From assembly GCA_007125255.1 (NCBI GenBank), contig SLDM01000419.1, positions 1-6,562 on the forward strand: a stretch of DNA of 6,562 nucleotides, given 5' to 3'. The notes beneath the pieces were generated by a model. That model had not been told where the DNA came from, made no database searches, and saw only the letters and a program-made list of their open reading frames with translations. Positions 1-5,382 of this stretch are shown one piece after another (position 1 is the first letter of the stretch; the number at the start of each line of letters is the position of its first letter). The stretch is from Phycisphaerales bacterium. Its GTDB lineage: Bacteria; Planctomycetota; Phycisphaerae; Phycisphaerales; SM1A02. A program made the translations under genes and the position numbers.

Positions 1-1091
1 AGGTCCTCGCGATTGATTTCGACGTTGACCCGGCCGAGCCGGCCGTACGCGTCCTGGATCACATCGATTGAGCGGCGAAGCAGATCGCCCCGGTAGACAT
101 CCCCGGGCTTGATCTCGATCATCGCCTGAATCTGCTCCGAGGTGAACATCTCCGGCGGCCGGCCGTCCTGCAGGCGTTCTGCGCGAACCGACCGCAGCGT
201 GAAGGGATCACCCTCGTCGATCACGAAAACCACCTTGGCTTCGCGGCTGTCGGGGCTCAGCTCGATCCGTCGGTCGGCCCGCACGGCGAGGTAGCCGCGA
301 TCCCGGTAATACCGGTCGATCGCCGCGACATCGTCGATCAACTGCTCTTCATCGAGTTCGCCCCGGCGCAGCAGGACCAGGGCGGTGCGGGTTTCGATCC
401 GGGCCATGAGCTGGTCGTTGGTGAAGGCGGTGTTGCCTTCAAAGTCAATCGCGCGGATCCGGGTGCGCGGCCCTTCGATGACGCGGAAGATGAGCAGGCC
501 GTTCTCTTCGAGTTCCTGTCGATCGATGTCCACCGTCGTGAGGTAGTGGCCGCGCCCGCGGTACATCTCTTCGATCCGGAGAACGGCCGACTCGATCAGG
601 TAGTCATCCCGCGGCCCACCGGGAAAGAGCTGGACGGCATTGCGAATCTCCTGATCCGAGATCAGCGAGTTGCCGACCACCTGCACCTCGACGATGACCG
701 CCTGTTCCTCGACCCGGTAGATGACCCGTACGGTGCCATCGTTGAGCAGTTCCGCCTCCGCGGTCACGCGGGAGAAACGGCCGAGCTGGTACAACCGGTT
801 CACATCGCCCCGGACGGCATTCGGATCGTACGGATCTCCCACGGAGGTTCTCAGGTTGTTCTCCACCAGTCGGCGCTCGACCCGCTCCAGCCCCTCGACG
901 TCCACCGCCGCGACCGGGCGGTCGACCAGGTCGTCCTGATCGCCACGACCCGACTGTCCGAAGGCAGCGCCGGCGGTCAGTCCGGCCGCCAGGAGGGCCG
1001 CCAGCATCGTCCAGAACCAGCGTTGCCGCGAAAAAGTGCTGCTGCCGTGTCGATTGACGATCGAAATGATGGGAGTCGGGTCGAAGATCAT
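1..1091 (-). CDS. bamA: BamA/Omp85 outer-membrane protein assembly factor, N-terminal part (cut by window edge)
   Basis: BamA is the central subunit of the machine that folds and inserts beta-barrel proteins into the outer membrane. Translating the minus strand from ATG at 1091 gives 363 codons open to the left edge. Residues 1-23 form an unusually long, basic n-region (R14, R22, R24), followed by a hydrophobic stretch (about 26-45) that fits a signal peptide cleaved near AAFG/QS. Tandem POTRA domains follow: about 59-129 (VAAVDVEGLERV ... RFSRVT ... VIYRVEE), about 130-207 (VQVVGNSLISDQEI ... VIEGP), about 208-294 (IRAIDFEGNTAFTNDQL ... YYRDRGYLAV ... FVIDEG), and a fourth starting near 295. 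The FEGN and RGY motifs are typical of BamA POTRAs. The beta-barrel is outside the window. An internal ATG at 1007 would leave a signal peptide with no basic n-region, so 1091 is preferred although no Shine-Dalgarno precedes it. TamA or another Omp85 protein is less likely given the POTRA series and the lpxD neighbour. Confidence 0.92.
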   Translation of the reverse strand, partial: MIFDPTPIISIVNRHGSSTFSRQRWFWTMLAALLAAGLTAGAAFGQSGRGDQDDLVDRPVAAVDVEGLERVERRLVENNLRTSVGDPYDPNAVRGDVNRLYQLGRFSRVTAEAELLNDGTVRVIYRVEEQAVIVEVQVVGNSLISDQEIRNAVQLFPGGPRDDYLIESAVLRIEEMYRGRGHYLTTVDIDRQELEENGLLIFRVIEGPRTRIRAIDFEGNTAFTNDQLMARIETRTALVLLRRGELDEEQLIDDVAAIDRYYRDRGYLAVRADRRIELSPDSREAKVVFVIDEGDPFTLRSVRAERLQDGRPPEMFTSEQIQAMIEIKPGDVYRGDLLRRSIDVIQDAYGRLGRVNVEINRED

Positions 1092-1102
1092 CGAGTTCGG
1101 GG

Positions 1103-1131
1103 AGGATACCGGGCGGTTAGTAACGCCACAA
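1103..1131 (-). promoter_or_regulatory. Candidate sigma70-type promoter of bamA
   Basis: On the minus strand TTGTGG (1131-1126) and TATCCT (1108-1103) are separated by exactly 17 nt. They match the sigma70 consensus boxes at 3 of 6 and 4 of 6 positions. Transcription would start near 1096, giving a leader of only about 5 nt before the ATG at 1091. This agrees with the absence of a Shine-Dalgarno site. It was assigned by eye and is unproven. Confidence 0.4.
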
Positions 1132-1199
1132 GCAACGACCCGGGCGCCCCGGGGGCCTCCCGGGCGGATTCATCCCCGGTCGTTCCGGTCCGGCGAGCG

Positions 1200-1228
1200 T
1201 TGACCATCGGTCGGCGGTGGGCTAGCTT
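1200..1228 (+). promoter_or_regulatory. Candidate sigma70-type promoter of lpxD
   Basis: TTGACC (1200-1205, 5 of 6 to the -35 consensus) and TAGCTT (1223-1228, 3 of 6 to the -10 consensus) lie 17 nt apart. The expected start near 1235 leaves a leader of about 4 nt before the lpxD ATG at 1239. It diverges from the bamA promoter candidate, and the two -35 boxes are about 70 bp apart. Confidence 0.45.
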
Positions 1229-1238
1229 CATCCCCAGC

Positions 1239-2363
1239 ATGAAGAAAATGAGACTCAGCGAACTGGCGGATCGCATCGGCGCCACGCTCGACGGTGATGC
1301 GTCGATCGAAGTGGCCGGATGCGCTCCGATCGACCGGGCCGGGCCGGATGAGGTCGCGTTCGTTGCGAACCGAAAATATGCACGCCACCTGGAAGAGACC
1401 GCCGCCGCCGCCGTGCTCGTCGGACCGAAGACGCCCTGCCCCGAAGGCATGAACCGGCTCGTCGCGGATGATCCCTACTTCGCCTTCCGGAACGCCATGA
1501 TCGCCCTGCACGGCTACCGGCCGCATCCGGCCCCCATCGGTGAATTGACCAGCCGGAAGGATGCGACGATCAGCGCCCGGGCCGCCGTGCACCCCGATGC
1601 GGAAATCGGTGCCGGCACGACGATTCATCCCTTTGCGGTGGTGGAGCACGACGTGAAGATCGGTGAACGGTGCGAGATTTACCCCGGGGTGTACATCGGC
1701 CCCGAAGCCGTTCTCGGCGATGACTGTATTCTCTACCCCAACGTCACCATCTACGACCGCAGCATTCTCGGCAACCGCGTCACACTGCACTCCAGCACCG
1801 TCATCGGGCAGGACGGTTTCGGCTACGCCACCCACCAGGGCGCGCACCACAAGATCCCCCAGGCCGGCATCGTGGTCATCGAGGATGATGTCGAGCTCGG
1901 CGGCGGGTGCGCAATCGAACGGGCCGCCATGGGCGAGACGCGCATCGGCGAAGGGACGAAGTTCGCCGACCTGATCTCGATCGGCCATGGCACGCGCATC
2001 GGCAAACACTGCCTCTTCGTTTCGTTCGTCGGAATCTCCGGCTCGGTCGAAGTGGGCAACTACGTCGTTCTCGGCGGGCAGGTCGGCGTGACCGGGCATC
2101 TCAAGATCGGCGACGGCGTCCAGGCGATGGCGCGATCCGCGATGACGCGCGACATTCCCGCGGGAAGCAAGGTCGGTGGCGCGCCGACGGTGCCGCTCGA
2201 TATCGCCAAACGCAACGCTTTGGCGGGGATGGACTTGTACGAGCTGAGCAAACGCGTGCGCAAGCTGGAACGGGAGCTGGAGAGGGCCCGAGCCGAGCAG
2301 AAGCCCGGCGGCCAGACTGGCGGCCAGACTGGCGGCCAGACCGGTAGCCAGACCAGCAGCTAG
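1239..2363 (+). CDS. lpxD: UDP-3-O-acylglucosamine N-acyltransferase LpxD
   Basis: LpxD transfers a 3-hydroxyacyl chain from acyl carrier protein to the 2-amino group of UDP-3-O-acyl-glucosamine, the third step of lipid A synthesis, in the cytoplasm. The product is 374 aa, against about 340 in E. coli. Residues 1-100 are the uridine-binding N-domain (MRLSELADRIGATLDGD, then FVANRKYARHL). Hexapeptide repeats of the left-handed beta-helix span about 110-310, including the family signature GQDGFGYA (190-197) and KIPQ (205-208). H250 and H287 align with the catalytic pair H239 and H276 of E. coli with the same 37-residue spacing. The C-terminal helix (MDLYELSKRVRKLERELE) matches the family, after which a GGQT-repeat tail (about 357-374) is extra. 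The reading frame stays open upstream to 546, but that part is a shadow of bamA. ATG 1239 was chosen for its match to family N-termini; ATG 1248 is a close alternative. No Shine-Dalgarno is visible. Confidence 0.95.
   Translation: MKKMRLSELADRIGATLDGDASIEVAGCAPIDRAGPDEVAFVANRKYARHLEETAAAAVLVGPKTPCPEGMNRLVADDPYFAFRNAMIALHGYRPHPAPIGELTSRKDATISARAAVHPDAEIGAGTTIHPFAVVEHDVKIGERCEIYPGVYIGPEAVLGDDCILYPNVTIYDRSILGNRVTLHSSTVIGQDGFGYATHQGAHHKIPQAGIVVIEDDVELGGGCAIERAAMGETRIGEGTKFADLISIGHGTRIGKHCLFVSFVGISGSVEVGNYVVLGGQVGVTGHLKIGDGVQAMARSAMTRDIPAGSKVGGAPTVPLDIAKRNALAGMDLYELSKRVRKLERELERARAEQKPGGQTGGQTGGQTGSQTSS
2307..2354 (+). repeat. Four 12-bp tandem repeats encoding GGQT/GSQT at the LpxD C-terminus
   Basis: Four consecutive 12-bp units follow the consensus GGCGGCCAGACT. 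The first two are identical, the third differs at the last base, and the fourth (GGTAGCCAGACC) differs at three positions. In frame they encode GGQT-GGQT-GGQT-GSQT, just before the lpxD stop codon. The near-identity at DNA level suggests recent slippage duplication. Confidence 0.9.
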
Positions 2364-2377
2364 TCCGGCCCGCGCGT

Positions 2378-2406
2378 TTGCCTGACCCGTGTCCACGGCG
2401 TACGCT
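2378..2406 (+). promoter_or_regulatory. Candidate sigma70-type promoter of gap
   Basis: TTGCCT (2378-2383, 4 of 6) and TACGCT (2401-2406, 3 of 6) are separated by 17 nt in the lpxD-gap spacer. A start near 2413 would give gap a leader of about 80 nt. The box pattern (TTG, 17 nt, TA then any three bases then T) is the same as at bamA and lpxD. Read-through from lpxD remains possible because no clear terminator separates the genes. Confidence 0.33.
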
Positions 2407-2476
2407 GGCGTCTCGGCCGTTCCCGAAGAAGGCGCGGGCCGCCCCCGCTCCCCTCACCCCCCCCAACCCTGACTGT

Positions 2477-2481
2477 GGAGG
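2477..2481 (+). promoter_or_regulatory. Shine-Dalgarno site of gap
   Basis: A perfect GGAGG stands 12 nt before the ATG at 2494. The spacing is slightly long. It fixes the gap start and contrasts with bamA, lpxD and mdh, which show no such site. Confidence 0.65.
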
Positions 2482-2493
2482 ACTTCTTTCGCT

Positions 2494-3513
2494 ATGGCGA
2501 TCACCGTCGGCATCAATGGTTTCGGGCGAATCGGACGCCTGGTGTACCGCGCGGCCATCCGGCGCGGCGGATTCGACATCCTCGGCATCAACGATCTTGT
2601 CGATGCCGATTCACTCGGCTACCTGTTGCGGTACGACACCGTGCACGGCCGGTTTGAACATGATGTCACCGTGGACGGGACGACCATCCTCTGCCAGGGG
2701 AAAAAGACCGTCTGCAGGAGCGAACGGGATCCGGCGGCCCTCGGCTGGGGCGAACTCGGCGCGGCGTACATTCTTGAATCGACCGGCCTCTTCACGGACC
2801 ACGACGGCTCGAAGAAGCACCTGGACGCCGGCGCCAAGCGCGTCGTCATCTCGGCGCCGACCAAGTCCACCGACCAGGTGCCGACGTTCGCCTACAAGGT
2901 GAACCACGAGTCGTACGACCCGAAGGATCGGATCATTTCCAACGCTTCGTGCACGACGAACTGCCTCGCGCCGGTGGCGAAGGTCATCAACGATGAGTTC
3001 GGGCTTGAAGAAGGTCTGATGACGACCGTCCACGCGGTGACCGCCACCCAGCCGACGCAGGACGGACCGAGCAGGAAGGACTGGCGGGGCGGGCGGAACG
3101 CCTACATGAACATCATTCCCGCCTCCACCGGCGCGGCCAAGGCGGTCGGGCTCTGCATTCCCGAGCTCAAGGGCAAGCTCACCGGGATGAGCTTCCGCGT
3201 GCCGACGGCGGATGTCTCCTGTGTCGATCTGACTTTCCGCACGAAGAAGTCAACTTCGCTCAAGGCCATCAGTGCCGCGATGAAAGCCGCTGCGGACGGT
3301 CCGATGCGGAACGTCCTCGCCTACACCGAGGATGAAGTCGTCTCCAGCGATTTCATCGGCGATCCCCACTCATCCATCTACGACGCCGGCGCGGGCATCG
3401 AGCTCAACGACCGATTCTTCAAGATCGTGGCGTGGTATGACAATGAGATGGGCTACGCGAACCGCTGCCTCGACATGATTCAGTACCTGGCCGAGAAGGA
3501 CGGTAACGCCTGA
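2494..3513 (+). CDS. gap: Glyceraldehyde-3-phosphate dehydrogenase, phosphorylating, NAD-type
   Basis: This cytoplasmic tetrameric enzyme of glycolysis and gluconeogenesis converts glyceraldehyde 3-phosphate, NAD and phosphate to 1,3-bisphosphoglycerate. The 339-aa product has normal family length. The Rossmann motif [10 protein letters not shown] is at 6-15, and N33-D34 after the second strand fits NAD rather than NADP use. The catalytic signature [12 protein letters not shown] (149-160) holds nucleophile C153, and the general base is H180 in [10 protein letters not shown]. The segments [12 protein letters not shown] (190-201), [20 protein letters not shown] and the C-terminal [11 protein letters not shown] (314-324) are all intact. 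The DWRGGR loop and the [17 protein letters not shown] region resemble the E. coli GapA/eukaryotic GapC type rather than the common bacterial type with a DLRRAR loop. The start is supported by GGAGG 12 nt upstream. It lies downstream of lpxD on the same strand but has a candidate promoter of its own. No other glycolytic gene adjoins it. Confidence 0.98.
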   Translation: MAITVGINGFGRIGRLVYRAAIRRGGFDILGINDLVDADSLGYLLRYDTVHGRFEHDVTVDGTTILCQGKKTVCRSERDPAALGWGELGAAYILESTGLFTDHDGSKKHLDAGAKRVVISAPTKSTDQVPTFAYKVNHESYDPKDRIISNASCTTNCLAPVAKVINDEFGLEEGLMTTVHAVTATQPTQDGPSRKDWRGGRNAYMNIIPASTGAAKAVGLCIPELKGKLTGMSFRVPTADVSCVDLTFRTKKSTSLKAISAAMKAAADGPMRNVLAYTEDEVVSSDFIGDPHSSIYDAGAGIELNDRFFKIVAWYDNEMGYANRCLDMIQYLAEKDGNA

Positions 3514-3517
3514 GACC

Positions 3518-3539
3518 CGCAGGTCCGGGTCCACCTGCG
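3518..3539 (+). terminator. Hairpin just after gap, possible 3' end structure
   Basis: CGCAGGT (3518-3524) and ACCTGCG (3533-3539) pair perfectly over 7 bp around an 8-nt loop, starting 5 nt after the gap stop codon. No T-run follows, so it may protect the mRNA end or act as a weak or Rho-assisted terminator rather than as a standard intrinsic one. Confidence 0.4.
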
Positions 3540-3556
3540 ATCGTGAGCATCGTTGG

Positions 3557-3585
3557 AAAAACCCCACGGGTTTTTATCCGTGGGG
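3557..3585 (-). terminator. Intrinsic terminator for the minus-strand membrane-protein gene
   Basis: CCCCACGG (3562-3569) and CCGTGGGG (3578-3585) form a perfect 8-bp stem with an 8-nt loop. On the minus strand the stem is followed directly by five Ts (complement of 3557-3561), the standard form of an intrinsic terminator, about 60 nt past the stop at 3647. On the plus strand no T-run follows the stem. A competing fold (AAAAACCC with GGGTTTTT, 3557-3575) exists, so partial termination of gap transcripts is conceivable. Confidence 0.8.
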
Positions 3586-3646
3586 CCTGGCCCGTGAGGT
3601 TCGTTCTCGATTCGCACGCCGAAGCAGTCGCAAGTGCCGCGAGATA

Positions 3647-4255
3647 TCAGGACTTCTCACCCGCCTTCGCGTCGCGTTCGACTTCATGCTCGACTTCTTC
3701 CGCTTCCTCGTTCAGCCATCCCAGCCAGGCCGGGGCGGCGACGAGCAGCATGTACGCCACGAGAATCATGCCGCCGATCAGCACGAGCTGTGGCTGCAGC
3801 ACGATCCCCGCGAGCAGCAGCGCAAGAACGGTCAGCCCGGCCAGGAGGCCGGCGACGATCTTGGCGGTGTGTGAGGTCACCGCATCGGCGATGAGTTCCT
3901 TCTTCTCTAAGCGCCGCGATTCTTCTGTGGCAACACTCGATGTCGCGGCCTGACGGGCCTGCTGTTCTTCCGCCGTTTCCTCGTGCGGATCGCCCGGCTT
4001 GCGCGTCATGCTCTCGACGATCGTCGCCACGCCGAAGAGAACGACATTCACCACCAGGATGGCGGCGGGAATGATCCAGAAAATCGCGGTGACCGCCGTG
4101 ATTGCCGTCACCACGGCGAAGATCAGGATCCCCCACACCGCGACGCGCCTGGCCTCCCGCGCCACGAAGTGAACGGTCGATTCCTGGTGGGCAACACTTC
4201 CGATCTTCTCATCGGGGGTGGTCGGAACGTCGTGCATGGTTTCGGTCGCAGTCAT
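3647..4255 (-). CDS. Unrecognised four-helix membrane protein with acidic C-terminus
   Basis: The function is not recognised. The 202-aa product has a polar N-terminus (1-36) and a first pair of hydrophobic helices (about 37-58 and 60-82). A highly charged linker of about 48 residues follows (83-130, with EETAEEQQARQ and ESRRLEKKELI, possibly helical), then a second helix pair (about 131-152 and 155-179). An acidic tail of about 22 residues (NEEAEEVEHEVERD) closes the protein. There is no signal peptide, cysteine motif or enzyme signature. The even helix number and the charge pattern suggest both ends and the linker are cytoplasmic; this is inference. The start at 4255 is set by AAGGAG 8 nt upstream. 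The frame remains open well upstream and an in-frame ATG gives a 30-residue extension, but that extension has no good site before it and reads like spacer. The gene converges with gap and ends in a strong terminator, so it is its own transcription unit. Confidence 0.8.
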   Translation of the reverse strand: MTATETMHDVPTTPDEKIGSVAHQESTVHFVAREARRVAVWGILIFAVVTAITAVTAIFWIIPAAILVVNVVLFGVATIVESMTRKPGDPHEETAEEQQARQAATSSVATEESRRLEKKELIADAVTSHTAKIVAGLLAGLTVLALLLAGIVLQPQLVLIGGMILVAYMLLVAAPAWLGWLNEEAEEVEHEVERDAKAGEKS

Positions 4256-4263
4256 CGTGATCA

Positions 4264-4269
4264 CTCCTT
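4264..4269 (-). promoter_or_regulatory. Strong Shine-Dalgarno site deciding the start at 4255
   Basis: On the minus strand AAGGAG lies 8 nt before the ATG at 4255. The spacer overlaps an 8-bp palindrome, GTGATCAC (4257-4264). This is the best ribosome binding site in the window, and it argues against longer in-frame starts upstream. Confidence 0.8.
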
Positions 4270-4469
4270 TCCATCGGTCCCCGGCTTCCCCCTCGTCTTT
4301 TATTGCGTGCCTTATCCTCACGAGAACGATCGTGGCTTCACGCATGCCGATAGAGGATTTCAAGAGCAGTTGCGAAAGCAACGACGAACACAGGTCCGGA
4401 AAAACTTCTGAGACTCGTTGCGACCCTTTGCTCTCACCTGCATAACCAAGTATGACCCGCCGCTGTTTC

Positions 4470-4497
4470 CGTGCAACATCGTGAATATTTGCACGAT
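4470..4497. promoter_or_regulatory. Overlapping dyad cluster, candidate operator
   Basis: CGTGCAA (4470-4476) and TTGCACG (4489-4495) are a perfect 7-bp inverted repeat with a 12-nt spacer. Nested inside and offset, ATCGTG (4478-4483) and CACGAT (4492-4497) are a second perfect dyad with an 8-nt spacer. Three CGTG-type half sites therefore fall within 28 bp. The arrangement fits a transcription-factor site or an RNA hairpin with two alternative folds. It lies between two divergent genes. Confidence 0.4.
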
Positions 4498-4614
4498 TGG
4501 ATCCGTCGATCGAGCTTCGGCCTACATGACAAGCTTCGAAGCGTGCCCCGGTCAGATTCAGATTCCCGGCAAATCGGCTCCGCCCGCCCCCCGGCTCCCC
4601 CCCGGCGAGAGTTC

Positions 4615-4620
4615 TACAAT
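4615..4620 (+). promoter_or_regulatory. -10-like box directly before the zinc-ribbon gene
   Basis: TACAAT matches the sigma70 -10 consensus at 5 of 6 positions and ends 7 nt before the ATG at 4628. If used, transcription would start at or next to the start codon, giving a leaderless mRNA. No -35 box is seen at the proper distance, so this is tentative. Confidence 0.3.
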
Positions 4621-4627
4621 CGCAAAC

Positions 4628-5296
4628 ATGGGCGTTCAAGCCAAGCCAGCCCTCTTCGATGAGTCCGCCCCCACCTGGCGGTGCGTCCGGTGCGAGGCGT
4701 CCGCGCCGTTTGACCTGGCCCGCGATGAGCGCTGTCCCGCCTGCGGCGCGACCCGTTCGGAAATCGTGAAGCGCGAGAAGTTTCGTCGCATCGCGATCAT
4801 CAGTGTCGGCGCGGTGCTGCAACTCGGGACCGGGGCCTTGATCTGGCTCATCCCGCCCGGGGCGAACGTCTTTGCATGGCTCGCCTACACCGTGCTCGGT
4901 GCCATCGGCTTTGCGCATATCTTCTACGGTCTCGGCCTCGCGCCCGAACATGATGTTCACGGCGGCGACCCCGCGGACGATCCGCCCGTGCCGCTTCCCG
5001 CCCACGAGGAACGCTGCCCGCACTGTGACCTCAGCCTCATCGGGCGGATCAATCGCGGCCTGCGCCGCTGCCCGGAGTGCCGGGGAGCGTTCTCACTCCG
5101 CGACCTCGGCCAGCGCGGTGACGATCCGGCCGGGGAGGTCGCGCTCCTCCCGCCGCGCGAAAGACGGCTGCGCGGTTCCTGGCTCGTCGCCTCGGTCCTG
5201 CTGATCGCGGTCCTCTTCGGCATGCTCTACGTCACGCTGATGCTCGGCGCTCCCCCCGGTCCTCCAGCGACACCCGCCCCTCCGTCCGGGCCCTGA
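4628..5296 (+). CDS. Unrecognised membrane protein with two zinc ribbons
   Basis: No family is recognised. The 222-aa product starts with a cytoplasm-like zinc ribbon, CVRC (C19, C22) and CPAC (C36, C39). Two hydrophobic helices follow (about 53-76 and 81-104), then a second ribbon, CPHC (C130, C133) and CPEC (C148, C151), a basic stretch ERRLRG (178-183), a third helix (about 184-206) and a Pro/Gly/Ala-rich tail. Eight cysteines in four CxxC pairs can bind two zinc ions (inference from spacing). With three helices, the two ribbons fall on the same side of the membrane and the tail on the opposite side. The frame is open upstream to 4418, but that extension is low-complexity and not protein-like, so ATG 4628 was chosen. 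No Shine-Dalgarno is evident. It converges with mdh and shares a terminator hairpin with it. A role in sensing, or as a membrane anchor for protein or nucleic-acid contacts, is only a guess. Confidence 0.78.
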   Translation: MGVQAKPALFDESAPTWRCVRCEASAPFDLARDERCPACGATRSEIVKREKFRRIAIISVGAVLQLGTGALIWLIPPGANVFAWLAYTVLGAIGFAHIFYGLGLAPEHDVHGGDPADDPPVPLPAHEERCPHCDLSLIGRINRGLRRCPECRGAFSLRDLGQRGDDPAGEVALLPPRERRLRGSWLVASVLLIAVLFGMLYVTLMLGAPPGPPATPAPPSGP

Positions 5297-5325
5297 GTCC
5301 GGCCCGACGGTGATCTCACCCCATT

Positions 5326-5357
5326 GAAAAAGCCCGCGGAGCGAGATCCGCGGGCTT
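5326..5357. terminator. Strong terminator hairpin between convergent genes, oriented for mdh
   Basis: AAGCCCGCGGA (5330-5340) and TCCGCGGGCTT (5347-5357) form a perfect 11-bp stem with a 6-nt loop. On the minus strand the stem ends in TT and continues TTTC, giving a U-run of five, 26 nt after the mdh stop. On the plus strand it starts 33 nt after the zinc-ribbon gene and is preceded by A-residues but followed by only two Ts. It should serve mdh well and may block plus-strand read-through. Confidence 0.85.
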
Positions 5358-5382
5358 CGTGAGTCCATCGATCGATGGCCGT

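Larger units (their letters stand above)
4270..4627. other. Intergenic region between divergent membrane-protein genes
   Basis: About 360 nt show no convincing coding sequence, and the stretch is visibly less GC-rich than the genes around it. It must hold the promoters of both flanking genes. A small GTTGC-GAAA-GCAAC hairpin with a GNRA-type loop lies at 4369-4382. A possible plus-strand promoter is TTGCGA (4418-4423), 17 nt, CATAAC (4441-4446). A dyad cluster lies at 4470-4497, and a 10-bp palindrome GCTTCGAAGC at 4533-4542. I found no clear sigma70 promoter for the minus-strand gene. A small RNA cannot be excluded. Confidence 0.5.

Noticed and set aside
546..1238. The open frame upstream of lpxD, which would make a 605-residue protein starting at 546
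   Set aside because: It overlaps bamA on the other strand, its sequence is low-quality shadow translation, and LpxD homology begins only at 1239.
1170..2396. Long 408-codon minus-strand frame opposite lpxD
   Set aside because: Its translation is Ala/Gly/Asp/His/Arg-rich without domains and is the antisense shadow of a GC-rich gene; the lpxD match is unequivocal.
4369..4382. GTTGC-GAAA-GCAAC hairpin as part of a small RNA
   Set aside because: A 5-bp stem alone is too little; no promoter plus terminator pair frames it.
4418..4627. Upstream extension of the zinc-ribbon protein from a TTG start at 4418
   Set aside because: The 70 extra residues are not protein-like, there is no ribosome binding site, and the region contains dyads typical of control DNA.
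4256..5023. N-terminal extension of the minus-strand membrane protein to a 458-residue form
   Set aside because: The strong AAGGAG site points to 4255, and the extension runs antisense through the zinc-ribbon gene with no recognisable protein features.
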